Position numbers and translations under genes: made by a program. A stretch of DNA of 64,000 nucleotides from Bradyrhizobium niftali (lineage in GTDB: Bacteria; Pseudomonadota; Alphaproteobacteria; Rhizobiales; Xanthobacteraceae): contig NZ_SPQT01000020.1 in the NCBI RefSeq assembly GCF_004571025.1, forward strand, positions 1 through 64,000, in the 5' to 3' direction. Position 1 is the stretch's first letter, and each line of letters begins with the position of its first letter. Of this stretch, positions 1 to 8,234 are shown in pieces. The notes under the pieces were generated by a model. That model was not told where the DNA came from. It did no database searches and saw only the letters and a list, made by a program, of their open reading frames with translations.

Positions 1-209
1 TTCGGCAAGGCTCGCCACTGGCAGCCGCTCGACAGAATATAGAAGATCGCCTGCACGATCTCGCGCAGATTAACCTCCCGCGGCCGGCCCAATCGCCGTC
101 GCGGCGGCATCTTCCGGGCGATCAACGCCCACTCTGCATCGGTCAGATCACTTGTGTAACGCAGTCCACTGCGCTGATACTTGATACGAGCGGCTTTGGT
201 CCACGGCAT
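1..209 (-). mobile_element. IS5-family transposase, 5' part (cut by window edge)
   Basis: The first 69 codons of a transposase read leftwards from an ATG with a GGAGGA ribosome binding site just upstream, and continue past base 1. The translation has the features of the helix-turn-helix N-terminal region of IS5/IS427-type transposases: LTDAEWALI, then GRPREVNLREIVQAIFYIL, then SGCQWRALP. The DDE catalytic domain would lie outside the window, so it is unknown whether the element is intact. The other inverted terminal repeat is not visible; the left end probably lies between the start codon and the repeat that begins near 279. Family assignment is from the motif pattern and is fairly secure; activity cannot be judged. 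Confidence 0.85.
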
Positions 210-278
210 GGTGTCCTCCCTCGAATCTTTGCAAATCCGAAGGAATCACAGGCCCGCTAAAGCCGCTCACCTTTTTCG

Positions 279-397
279 GTCAGGCTCTCAGGATGAGGCT
301 GAGCGGCATCTTTGCCGGTCGAAATTGCTGCCGCGCACTCCGTCCTCATCCTGAGGGCCCGCCAAAGGCGGGCGTCTCGAAGGATGGGCTGCAGAGC
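279..397. repeat. Dispersed palindromic repeat, family A
   Basis: An imperfect palindrome of about 115 bases. CTCAGGATGAGG at 287 pairs with CCTCATCCTGAG at 343, and an inner GCCCGCC...GGCGGGC stem follows. The same element occurs in inverted orientation at 43475-43612, including the linker that reads GAAATTGCTGCCGCGCAC here. With the IS end it fills the gap between the transposase and the helicase; I see no gene in it. Confidence 0.7.
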
Positions 398-498
398 AAC
401 GGCCTCAAATGCGATTGCCCTGCGCTTGAACCGGCGGGCCGAATGGTTAGTTTTGAGGGATGGCGAATCGCTTCGGCTCGCCCCTCCTCAAGACAGAT

Positions 499-1614
499 AT
501 GCCCACATTCACCCCGCATCAGGATGCCGCCCTCAAGGCCGTCGGTGACTGGCTCAAGGCCAAGCCCGGCCGCAATGGCACGCCGCCCGTGTTCCGCCTG
601 TTCGGCTTTGCCGGCACCGGCAAGACCACGCTGGCACGGCACATCGCTGAGGGCGTCGACGGCGAGGTGAAGTTCGCCGCCTTCACCGGCAAGGCGGCGC
701 TGGTGATGCGCAACAAGGGTTGCGACGAGGCCTCCACCATCCACTCGCTGATCTACCGCGCCCGCGAATCCGGCGAGGAGCAGCCGAGCTTCGAATTGTG
801 GGACGACGCGCCGGCGTCCAAAGCCAAGCTGATCGTGATCGACGAATGCTCGATGGTCGATGCTGAACTCGGGCGCGACCTGATGTCGTTCGACTGTCCG
901 CTGCTGGTGCTGGGCGATCCCGCGCAGCTGCCGCCGATCCAGGGCGGCGGCTTCTTCACCAACACCGAGCCCGACGCGATGCTGACCGAGGTGCACCGCC
1001 AGGCCCAGGACGATCCGATCGTGCGGATGTCGATGGACGTCCGCGAAGGGCGCGAGCTCGACATCGGCCGCTATGGCGAGAGCGAGGTGGTGTCGCGCAA
1101 GGAGCTCGATCCCGACCGCGTCATGGGCGCCGACCAGGTGCTGGTCGGCCGCAACAACACGCGACGCGCGTACAATATGCGGGTGCGCCAGCGCCAGAAC
1201 ATCGAGGACGCCTTTCCGGTCGCCGGCGACAAGCTGGTGTGCCTGCGCAACAACCGCAAGAAGGGCCTGTTCAACGGCGGCCTGTGGCGCGTGAAGTCGC
1301 GGAACACCTCGCGCTCGAAATCGCGCATCCTCAGCATGCGGCTGTCGCCGGACGAGGATCTTGGCCACAAGGTGACCAAGGTCTCGGTGCGCGCCGACTG
1401 CTTCGAGGGCGGCGTCGAGCAGATCGCCTGGGAGCAGCGCAAGCCCTATGACGAGTTCGACTACGGCTACGTGCTGACCGTGCACAAGTCGCAGGGCTCG
1501 CAATGGGACGACGTCGTGCTGTTCGACGAGAGTTTTGCGTTTCAGGACTCGAGGGCGCGGTGGCTTTACACGGGGATTACGCGCGCGGCGAAAAGGTTGA
1601 GTATTGTCGTTTAA
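499..1614 (+). CDS. ATP-dependent SF1 helicase, RecD/Dda-like
   Basis: A compact superfamily 1 DNA helicase of 371 residues. In order it shows motif I GFAGTGKTT, motif II (DEXX box) VIDECSMV, motif III GDPAQLPP, motif V VLTVHKSQGSQWD and motif VI YTGITRAAKRL. This is the core of RecD2/Dda-type 5'-3' helicases without the N-terminal extension of RecD2 or the RecBC partners. The reading frame opens earlier, but MPTFTPHQDAAL is the natural beginning because homologues start directly before the helicase core. It stands alone, between an IS fragment and a convergent caspase-like gene. A role in DNA repair or replication restart is inferred from the family only. Confidence 0.88.
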   Translation: MPTFTPHQDAALKAVGDWLKAKPGRNGTPPVFRLFGFAGTGKTTLARHIAEGVDGEVKFAAFTGKAALVMRNKGCDEASTIHSLIYRARESGEEQPSFELWDDAPASKAKLIVIDECSMVDAELGRDLMSFDCPLLVLGDPAQLPPIQGGGFFTNTEPDAMLTEVHRQAQDDPIVRMSMDVREGRELDIGRYGESEVVSRKELDPDRVMGADQVLVGRNNTRRAYNMRVRQRQNIEDAFPVAGDKLVCLRNNRKKGLFNGGLWRVKSRNTSRSKSRILSMRLSPDEDLGHKVTKVSVRADCFEGGVEQIAWEQRKPYDEFDYGYVLTVHKSQGSQWDDVVLFDESFAFQDSRARWLYTGITRAAKRLSIVV

Positions 1615-1654
1615 GCGTCGATGCTTTGGCGACGCCGCCGGCTCAACCTCCGCG

Positions 1655-1788
1655 CGTCGTCCCGGACAAGCGAAGCGCAGATCCAGGACCCATACCCACA
1701 GAAAGAAGTTTGGCGAAGGCTCTGAGCGGGCGCTTTGCCCCACACTCCTCCCTGTGGTTATGGGTCCCCGCCTTCGCGGGGACGACAG
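1655..1788. repeat. Dispersed palindromic repeat
   Basis: GTCGTCCC at the left edge pairs with GGGGACGAC at the right edge, and CAGGACCCATA pairs with TATGGGTCC nearer the centre. The element lies between two convergent genes and could fold as a long hairpin in both transcripts. It has the form of the non-coding palindromic repeats common in Bradyrhizobium intergenic DNA. Confidence 0.65.
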
Positions 1789-1824
1789 CGGTTGTAAGGC
1801 TCCGCAGTCGCGCCCCATGCGCAA

Positions 1825-3510
1825 CTATTTCCCCGCCACAAAATAGAAATCCTCGCGCCCCGGCGGCGAGCCGTAGGTGAACGGCTGCTGCCCGTGCCTC
1901 GTCGCGGACCAGACGTCGTCGCGGACGATGTCGAACAGTTTCCTGATCTCGACGCGCGGCTGCTTGATCTCGCGGGCGAGCGCGGTGGCGAACGGGCTGT
2001 CGGCGCCGCCGTCGCCGTCCATCGCGGTCTCGCCGTGCTTGGCGGCGTAGACCACCATGAAGCCGGCGCCGGGCTCGATGTTGGAAAAGCCCTTGTCGAC
2101 CAGCTTGAGTGACAGCGTCCGCTGCATGGTCGGCGCGAACGGATTGTCGCGGCATGCATCCAGCATCACCAGACGCACTTTTCTCGCAGCGCCCACCGCT
2201 GCGATCACCTGCTCCAGGGCGACGGCCTGAGCCTCGGCATCCCTGTCGGCGGCGAGCTTGGCGTCGACAGGAACGAGATAGTTCACCCCGCCGATCTCGA
2301 ATCCGTGGCCGGCGTAATAGACCACCGCCCAATCGGCCTTCTCCGCTTCGGCGGCGAACGTCTGCAGTGCTTCGAAGAACTTGTCGCGGGTCAGGTCGCT
2401 GACGGATATCACGGTCTGGAAGCCGACGTCGCGCAGCGCGTTTGCGATCAACTTCGAGTCGCGCGGCGGATTGGGCAAGGCGTGCACGTTCTTGTAGGCG
2501 CCGTTGCCGATCACCAGCGCGACGCGGCGCCCGGTCGCCCCGGCCGGCGCCTGCGGCGTCAGCGCGGCGAGCCGCTCCTGCGCGATGGCGCGGGCGCGCG
2601 CGACCTCGGTCTCGTCGAACTTGGTCAGCGAATAGGCCGCGGCGCGATAGTCGGCGCGGGCCTGGGCGAGATCATTCTTCCGCTCGTAGATCTGGCCGCG
2701 GCCTGAATGTGCCCGGACATTGTTCGGGCTGATCTGGATGGCCGTGTTGTAGTCCTTCAGCGCGGCATCGAGATCGCCCTTCATCATGTTGACGTCGGCG
2801 CGATTGTTGATCGCGAACACGTTCTTCGGCTGTTTCTCGATCAGGCCGTTGCAGTCGGCAAGGGCCCGGTCGAACTTGCCCATCATGCCCCAGGTGATGC
2901 AGCGGTTGCCGGCGATCTGCGGCGCGGTCGGATCGATCTTCTCGGCCTCCGCGAAATCGGCGATCGCGCCGTCGAAATCCTTCATCAGCGTGCGCACGCG
3001 GGCGCGATTGGTCCAGCCGAGCAGGAATTTGGGCGTGTATTTGATCGACATGTTGAAATCGTCGAGCGCGCTTTGCAGCGCGCCCCGGCGCGCCTGGATG
3101 ATGCCGCGGTTGTTGTAGGGGACGCCGTAGGCCGGGCGCTTCTGGAGCGCGAGGTTGTAGTCGGCCATCGCGAGGTCGTCCTGCCCGCTGCGCTCATAGG
3201 CGAGACCGCGCAGGTTGAGCGCAATCACGTTGTCCCTATCGAGATCGACGGCCATGGACAAGGTCTCGATCGCGTGGACGTGGTCGCGCTTGTTGATCAG
3301 GGTGTTGCCGCGCACGGACAACGCGACCGCCTTGTCCTTGCCGGTGAGCCGGTCGGCGTTGAGCAGATTGTCGCAGGCCACCGCGCGGGCCTGCGCCTCC
3401 GCCTGGCGGTCGCGGCAAATGGCAAGGTCGTCGCCGGTTTGCGGATCGGCCGCGGCGATCGATGCGCAGGCGGCCAGGATGACGAGTGTCAGGGAAACGA
3501 CGCGCAGCAT
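1825..3510 (-). CDS. Secreted TPR protein with caspase-like (peptidase C14) domain
   Basis: A 561-residue protein with an N-terminal signal peptide (hydrophobic VVSLTLVILAACASIAAA, cleavage near AAA-DP). Tetratricopeptide repeats fill about residues 60-330. A caspase/metacaspase-fold domain starts at RRVALVIGNGAY and runs to the end. The catalytic dyad is present: His402 in VVYYAGHGFE and Cys453 in LDACRDNPF. An earlier ATG exists 26 codons upstream, but MLRVVSLTL places the signal sequence at the terminus. Such p20-only bacterial caspase homologues are known as a family; the substrate is not. It is divergent from msrA. Export to the periplasm, with TPRs for partner binding, is inferred. Confidence 0.85.
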   Translation of the reverse strand: MLRVVSLTLVILAACASIAAADPQTGDDLAICRDRQAEAQARAVACDNLLNADRLTGKDKAVALSVRGNTLINKRDHVHAIETLSMAVDLDRDNVIALNLRGLAYERSGQDDLAMADYNLALQKRPAYGVPYNNRGIIQARRGALQSALDDFNMSIKYTPKFLLGWTNRARVRTLMKDFDGAIADFAEAEKIDPTAPQIAGNRCITWGMMGKFDRALADCNGLIEKQPKNVFAINNRADVNMMKGDLDAALKDYNTAIQISPNNVRAHSGRGQIYERKNDLAQARADYRAAAYSLTKFDETEVARARAIAQERLAALTPQAPAGATGRRVALVIGNGAYKNVHALPNPPRDSKLIANALRDVGFQTVISVSDLTRDKFFEALQTFAAEAEKADWAVVYYAGHGFEIGGVNYLVPVDAKLAADRDAEAQAVALEQVIAAVGAARKVRLVMLDACRDNPFAPTMQRTLSLKLVDKGFSNIEPGAGFMVVYAAKHGETAMDGDGGADSPFATALAREIKQPRVEIRKLFDIVRDDVWSATRHGQQPFTYGSPPGREDFYFVAGK

Positions 3511-3756
3511 GTTGTCAGGCCAGCTCCAGCCACCACTTTTTAGGTCGATCGTCGATCGCGCGGGTTCATCTAGCGCAGAGTTCCTCACCGCGCCAAGCCG
3601 GGCTGTCTCGGGCCGCGTTTCTCACAGAGTCGTGTCCGCCGCGGCGTAACAATCGGCACCTGTCCCCGTATCTCAGGTGACCGAATGCCGCCGGGCAGGC
3701 TGTTCGCGCGGCGCCAACCGACCTAGAATATCCACCTTCCGGAAAGAGGATCTGCC

Positions 3757-4461
3757 ATGCGCCGTCCCGCCCTCCTGTCCCTGCTGGCTGCCACGACCGC
3801 CCTGACGCTGGCCTTTGCTGTGCCGTCCCGGGCCGCCGAGGATGCGGTCGTGATCCCGGCCCCGACCATGGACGCGGCACCGGCGAGCGGCATCCAGACC
3901 GCCGTGGTCGCCGGCGGCTGCTTCTGGGGCGTGCAGGGCGTATTCCAGCACACTGCGGGCGTCGTCAACGCGGTCTCCGGCTATGCCGGCGGCACCAAGG
4001 CGACCGCCGACTACCAGACCGTCTCGAGCGGCCGGACCGGCCATGCGGAATCGGTCGAGATCAAGTACGACCCGAAGAAGATCAGTTACGGAAAGATCCT
4101 CCAGATCTACTTCTCGGTGGCGCACGACCCGACCCAGCTCAACCGCCAGGGTCCCGACGCCGGCACGCAATATCGCTCGGCGATCTTCACCACCTCCGAC
4201 GAGCAGAAGAAGGTGGCGGAGGCCTATATCGCCCAGCTCAACGGCGCCAAGGTGTTCGGCAAACCGATCGCGACCAAGGTCGGCGCGCTGGAGGCGTTCT
4301 ATCCGGCGGAGGCCTATCATCAGGACTATCTGACGCTGCATCCGAACCAGCCCTACATCGCCTATAACGACCTGCCCAAGATCGAGAACCTGAAAAAGCT
4401 GTTCGCGGATAACTACATCGAGAAGCCGACGCTGGTGAATGCCAGCAAGGCCACCAACTGA
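3757..4461 (+). CDS. msrA: Peptide-methionine (S)-S-oxide reductase, exported
   Basis: Reduces the S epimer of methionine sulfoxide in proteins. The active site GGCFWG lies near residue 50, followed by GYAGG, the conserved HAESV and the DPTQLNRQGPDAGTQYRS block. The protein starts with a signal peptide (MRRPALLSLLAATTALTLAF, cleavage near SRA-AE), so it should work in the periplasm. It contains a single cysteine, the catalytic one; the C-terminal resolving cysteines of many MsrA enzymes are absent. A GGAAAGAGG ribosome site precedes the ATG. msrB follows after 29 bases, so the two are probably co-transcribed. Confidence 0.95.
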   Translation: MRRPALLSLLAATTALTLAFAVPSRAAEDAVVIPAPTMDAAPASGIQTAVVAGGCFWGVQGVFQHTAGVVNAVSGYAGGTKATADYQTVSSGRTGHAESVEIKYDPKKISYGKILQIYFSVAHDPTQLNRQGPDAGTQYRSAIFTTSDEQKKVAEAYIAQLNGAKVFGKPIATKVGALEAFYPAEAYHQDYLTLHPNQPYIAYNDLPKIENLKKLFADNYIEKPTLVNASKATN

Positions 4462-4490
4462 TCGCAAGATCACCAAAAAACGGGAGACCC

Positions 4491-4910
<420 letters not shown>

Positions 4911-5018
4911 ACGTTGCGCGCCGCCGGGTTCCGCCATGGAACCCGGCGGCGCGATGTGCTTTTCTTCTCTGGCGGTGTGGCCAATCATCGCGTTTTGGCG
5001 GCCGCCAGGGAGGATGCC

Positions 5019-5183
5019 ATGACACTCGGGACCATCCTGATCATCCTGGTGATCATCTACCTGCTCGGCGGCCTGTCCGGCCGTGTCGGCGGTTACGGCT
5101 ATGGCATGGGCCATTCCGGCATGGGGATCGGCGGCGTTGTGCTCGTGGTGCTGGTCGTGCTGTTGCTTCTTGGCAAACTATAA
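5019..5183 (+). CDS. Small membrane protein, DUF3309-like
   Basis: A 54-residue protein made of two hydrophobic segments (GTILIILVIIYLLGGL and VVLVVLVVLLLLGKL) around a Gly/Tyr-rich turn GYGYGMGHSG. This matches the architecture of the DUF3309 family of tiny two-helix proteins found in rhizobia. The start is the ATG after GGGAGGATGCC. The function of the family is unknown. A 9-base inverted repeat (CTATAAACC/GGTTTATAG) spans the stop codon with a 22-base loop. Confidence 0.75.
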   Translation: MTLGTILIILVIIYLLGGLSGRVGGYGYGMGHSGMGIGGVVLVVLVVLLLLGKL

Positions 5184-5397
5184 ACCATACAACTATTTGA
5201 AATTACTCGGTTTATAGCCCTTGCGGGGCTGCCATGCGCGGATTCATCATCTCCCATCGCAGGGGTCGCAATTTTGTCAAAACGGCCTATATTAGAGGGC
5301 GAAAATGACATGTGCGGCGGGCCCACGCGCTTGTGGCCTCCGCCCTCCCAAACCCCACGCGCTTAAAGCCCCAGAGAAGATCACGAGGTCTTTGACC

Positions 5398-5691
5398 ATG
5401 CGTCCACTGCGTCCGTTCAACTTCAACACCTCCGCCGAGCTCTTCCCCGCCGCGATCCGGAAGAAGAAGCGTGCCGGCTTCACCTATCGCCGGTTCGGCA
5501 CCGCGGCCGAGGCCGTGCAGTTCGCGATGGAGCAGTTGCCGACGGATTCGCTGAACGGCGCCTATCTCCAGGTCGAGGAAGCGCGCTTCGACCAGAACGG
5601 CATCCGCTCGCTCTATGAGAGCGAAGCCTTCCCGCTGCCCCGTCGCCGCAAGCCCGAGCCGGCCGCCGAGACCGACGCCGACGCGGCTTAA
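5398..5691 (+). CDS. Conserved hypothetical protein (97 aa)
   Basis: A basic, soluble 97-residue protein beginning MRPLRPFNFNTSAELF. It has no signal peptide or membrane segment. The middle (FGTAAEAVQFAMEQLP, then LNGAYLQVEEARFD) looks like an alpha-beta fold and the tail is rich in Pro, Glu and Ala. I do not recognise a functional family. The start is preceded by a GAGG motif, and the gene ends just before a strong terminator, so it is a complete monocistronic unit. Confidence 0.7.
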   Translation: MRPLRPFNFNTSAELFPAAIRKKKRAGFTYRRFGTAAEAVQFAMEQLPTDSLNGAYLQVEEARFDQNGIRSLYESEAFPLPRRRKPEPAAETDADAA

Positions 5692-5721
5692 GTTTTTCGC
5701 TAAGCCCAATGTGCGCAGAAG

Positions 5722-5752
5722 GCGCGATGGCCGAAAGGCCATCGCGCTTTTT
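5722..5752 (+). terminator. Intrinsic terminator
   Basis: Perfect 11-bp stem GCGCGATGGCC / GGCCATCGCGC closed by a GAAA tetraloop and followed by five T residues. It ends the transcript of the 97-residue protein. Confidence 0.9.
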
Positions 5753-5770
5753 GCGTTTCTGACACCTTTC

Positions 5771-5862
5771 TTCCCCTCTCCGCGCTTGCGGGGAGAGGGT
5801 CAGGGTGAGGGGGAGTCTCCGCAAGGACGGTGACAGCGAGACTCGCGGAGACTCCCCCTCAC
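5771..5862. repeat. Dispersed palindromic repeat, family E
   Basis: CCCCTCTCCGCGCTTGCGGGGAGAGG forms a hairpin, and GAGGGGGAGTCTCCGC pairs with GCGGAGACTCCCCCTC further right. Related core hairpins occur near 37588 and 54114. Confidence 0.6.
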
Positions 5863-5877
5863 GCGCAGAGCGAGGAT

Positions 5878-6450
5878 TCAGATCCGCGGCTGCTTGTCGA
5901 GCCAGCGCCGGAGCAGGCGCATGTTGCGCATGTTGGCGCGGAACATGACGTCGAAGGCGTCGCCCGCAAGCGGTACCATGCCGACCACGCCGTCGACCGC
6001 GACGTTGCCGAGCATGCGCGCGGTGAGGTACCAGGGCGCGCCCAGCGCGCGGGCCTCGCGCACCAGCCACAGCGAGATCGCGGTGGTGATGATGTCGCCG
6101 ACGACGGGGATCAGTCCGATTAGGCCGTCGATGCCGTAGCGGATGTTGGTGCCGGGCAGGATGAAGGCGACGTCGAGCAGCTTTGCGATCGCCTCGAGCC
6201 GCGCGATGCGTTGCTCGCGCGTCAGGTTGCCGAACGGATTTCCTCCGAGCGGATTGCCTCCAAGCGGATTGCCCTGACCGAACTCGAAACGAAACTCGCG
6301 AAAGCCCTGCTCCAGCGTCTCGGGCCGGATCTCGCGGCCGTCCTGGTCGATGATCGGCCCGCGTGCTTCCGTGCCTGAGAAGCTGGCGCGCGAACGGCTC
6401 CCGGAACGGGATTTGCGCGGAGCAAGAATATCGTCGTCGGACATGGTCAT
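5878..6450 (-). CDS. DUF4112 domain membrane protein
   Basis: A 190-residue protein. The N-terminal 60 residues are hydrophilic and probably disordered. They are followed by three near-identical GGNP[LF]G units (about residues 60-74), encoded by tandem 15-base repeats. The DUF4112 domain follows: RIARLEAIAKLLDVAFILPG, GIDGLIGLIPVVGDIITT, then VDGVVGMVPLAGDAFDVMF with its two GD motifs, and an Arg-rich end. Hydrophobic hairpins suggest insertion in the inner membrane. No biochemical function is established. A second in-frame ATG two codons in is an equally plausible start. Confidence 0.85.
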   Translation of the reverse strand: MTMSDDDILAPRKSRSGSRSRASFSGTEARGPIIDQDGREIRPETLEQGFREFRFEFGQGNPLGGNPLGGNPFGNLTREQRIARLEAIAKLLDVAFILPGTNIRYGIDGLIGLIPVVGDIITTAISLWLVREARALGAPWYLTARMLGNVAVDGVVGMVPLAGDAFDVMFRANMRNMRLLRRWLDKQPRI

Positions 6451-6511
6451 GGCCCAGGGAAAACTCGCCGACGCGGCGGAGGTTGCTGCACCGCGTCCGA
6501 ACGTCGCGCGG

Positions 6512-6937
6512 TCAGGTCGGTGCCGCCGCCGCTTGCGGCTCCTCGAGATATCTATGCACGAGCCAGGAGGAAATCACCGACGGCACGAAGCCGACCATGC
6601 CGTACAGGATGAACTGAACCGCGCCCGAATCCGGCCCGCGCGAGCTGTAGGTCAGCGAGGCCAGGACAAAGGCGAACAGGCCGACCAGCAGCATCCGCAG
6701 CACCGGGCCGACCCGGCGGATGTGGACCAGGATGTCATCGACCGCGCCGATCATCAGCGACGGCAGGAAGCCGAACAGATAGCTGTATTGCAGGGATTTG
6801 AAGAACACTGCGAACAGCTTGCCGACCTCGCCGAGGTTGGTCTGGGTCCAGTAGCCGGACTGGTAGGTCGTCGTCAGCAGCAGCAGGAACCCGCCGACGA
6901 ACGGCCCGACCAGCGCAAACACCAGATAGCGTTTCAT
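6512..6937 (-). CDS. Four-helix membrane protein, DUF5413-like
   Basis: A 141-residue protein with four predicted membrane helices (YLVFALVGPFVGGFLLLL; QYSYLFGFLPSLMIGAV; MLLVGLFAFVLASLTY; VQFILYGMVGFVPSVIS). The start is the ATG after GAGGGTCTTTG; the codon before it is TTG. It resembles the small-membrane-protein family I know as DUF5413, but that name is from memory. It is transcribed towards the DUF4112 gene, 61 bases away, and could form an operon with it. Function unknown. Confidence 0.7.
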   Translation of the reverse strand: MKRYLVFALVGPFVGGFLLLLTTTYQSGYWTQTNLGEVGKLFAVFFKSLQYSYLFGFLPSLMIGAVDDILVHIRRVGPVLRMLLVGLFAFVLASLTYSSRGPDSGAVQFILYGMVGFVPSVISSWLVHRYLEEPQAAAAPT

Positions 6938-7082
6938 CAAAGACCCTCACACTTCGCCCCTGTTATAGCAGCGCCTCGGGAACCTTGAATAGCGGGCGCC
7001 GGCGCCTCCCCCAAGGGGAACAAGTGGCACGGCGACGAGTTCAGACAGGACCTGAATCACCCCTCTTGGACTGGAGCCGCCG

Positions 7083-7325
7083 ATGTCCCGCAAATTTCTT
7101 CTGGCGACGATCACGCTTGCAACCCTCGGTGGCCTGTCGAGCGCGCCCGCTCTCGCGCAAGGCCACATGGGCACGCCGCAGGAGCAGAACGCCTGCTCGC
7201 GCGATGCCTCGCGGTTGTGCCGCAAGGACCTCGGCAATGACGGCGCGGTGCAGAGCTGCCTGCAGGCCAACCGGGCCAAGCTGTCGAAATCATGCAGCAA
7301 GGTGTTCGCCAGTCACGGCATGTGA
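7083..7325 (+). CDS. Secreted cysteine-rich protein 1
   Basis: An 80-residue protein with a cleavable signal peptide ending APALA-QG. The mature part has exactly four cysteines spaced C-x7-C-x12-C-x11-C, starting ACSRDASRLC. The same spacing and the DAxRLC core recur in the second protein starting at 7840. The pattern resembles the cysteine-rich repeat seen in Golgi glycoprotein GLG1 (Cys_rich_FGFR) and in short bacterial proteins. Two disulphides and a periplasmic location are inferred; function unknown. Confidence 0.75.
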   Translation: MSRKFLLATITLATLGGLSSAPALAQGHMGTPQEQNACSRDASRLCRKDLGNDGAVQSCLQANRAKLSKSCSKVFASHGM

Positions 7326-7363
7326 GGATCGGACACAGTCCCTGTGAACGGAGAGGTGAAGCC

Positions 7364-7588
7364 ATGTTGCGCGACGAACAGCTCTCGATCCTCAGGGACA
7401 TCTGTCAATCCATCGCCTTTGCCGACGACCGGCAAGGCAAGATGGGACAATTGATCGCCGACGGCTACGTGATGAAGGACGGCGATCTGTTCGAGCTCAC
7501 CGCGAAGGGCATCACCGCGGTCGAGGAACACGCCGCCGCACTTGGCGAGAGCGACGCCACAAGCACGCCATCCTATCGCCTCATCTGA
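7364..7588 (+). CDS. Hypothetical protein (74 aa)
   Basis: A short soluble protein starting MLRDEQLSILRDICQSI after a clear GGAGAGG site. The segment GQLIADGYVMKDGDLFELTAKGITAVEEH has the look of the wing of a winged-helix domain, where a helix is followed by a two-strand hairpin ending in LTxKG. No DNA-binding helix can be assigned with confidence. It lies between the two cysteine-rich secreted proteins on the same strand, 38 bases after the first. Confidence 0.6.
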   Translation: MLRDEQLSILRDICQSIAFADDRQGKMGQLIADGYVMKDGDLFELTAKGITAVEEHAAALGESDATSTPSYRLI

Positions 7589-7839
7589 CGGAGCGCGTCG
7601 CTTTCTGCGTGACGTGCGCGCAACAACTGCGAATTCGTTCGTGCGGCCCATTGCAGCCATACGACAATGGCGCATACTTGGCTCGGGCGGCGCAGCACTT
7701 TTCGATTCGAACATCACGAGAGATCGAGCAACCACATGCGGGATGAGGTTCCCGGCGTGATGGCTGAGACATGTGGCAGGTCAAGCCGCGTGAGGCGCCC
7801 CAAAACCAAGCGGCTCAAGCCCACGGGGACACATTCTGC

Positions 7840-8115
7840 ATGACACGCAACCGGACCATCGCAACTCTCTTCGCCCTCGCCACCACCGCCGTCGCATTCC
7901 AGACATCGCCCGGCTTCGCCTTCTCGCCCGAAGCGCAGCAGATGTGCTCGGGCGATGCGATGCGGCTGTGCTCCAGTGAAATCCCTGATATCCCGCGGAT
8001 CACCGCCTGCATGGTGCGGAACAAGGCGCAGGTCAGCCCCGGCTGCCGCGCCGTGATGGACCGCGAGCACGCAGCCGCAGCAGCGGCACGGAAGCGGGAA
8101 GCGGCCGCGCAATAG
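7840..8115 (+). CDS. Secreted cysteine-rich protein 2
   Basis: A 91-residue protein with a signal peptide (IATLFALATTAVAFQTSPGFAF). Four cysteines follow with the spacing C-x7-C-x12-C-x11-C (MCSGDAMRLC and onwards), the same as in the protein at 7083. It ends in an Ala/Lys/Arg-rich tail without a membrane segment. The start is the internal ATG directly before TRNRTIATLF; the longer frame upstream does not encode a signal sequence. It is probably a diverged duplicate of the first protein; function unknown. Confidence 0.72.
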   Translation: MTRNRTIATLFALATTAVAFQTSPGFAFSPEAQQMCSGDAMRLCSSEIPDIPRITACMVRNKAQVSPGCRAVMDREHAAAAAARKREAAAQ

Positions 8116-8123
8116 GTCTGCAG

Positions 8124-8230
8124 GTCATTCCGGGGCGACGCGTAGCGTCGAGCCCGGAATCCATTTCTCTACGTCACGTGCTGCACAATGGATTCCGGGC
8201 TCGTGCTGCGCACGCACCGGAATGACGGGG
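8124..8230. repeat. Dispersed palindromic repeat, family B
   Basis: GTCATTCCGG pairs with CCGGAATGAC at the far end, and GCCCGGAATCCAT pairs with ATGGATTCCGGGC around the centre. A second copy lies at 44029-44133. It separates two convergent genes. Confidence 0.75.
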
Positions 8231-8234
8231 CGGC

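Noticed and set aside
346..1824. Long minus-strand open frame opposite the helicase
   Set aside because: It is antisense to a gene with clear helicase motifs and has Arg/Ala/His-rich composition typical of shadow frames in high-GC DNA.
5178..5217. Terminator at the end of the DUF3309 gene
   Set aside because: The inverted repeat has a 22-base loop and no T tract, so it is unlikely to act as an intrinsic terminator.
6240..6285. Intergenic tandem repeat
   Set aside because: The 15-base tandem units lie inside the DUF4112 reading frame and encode repeated GGNP[LF]G residues.
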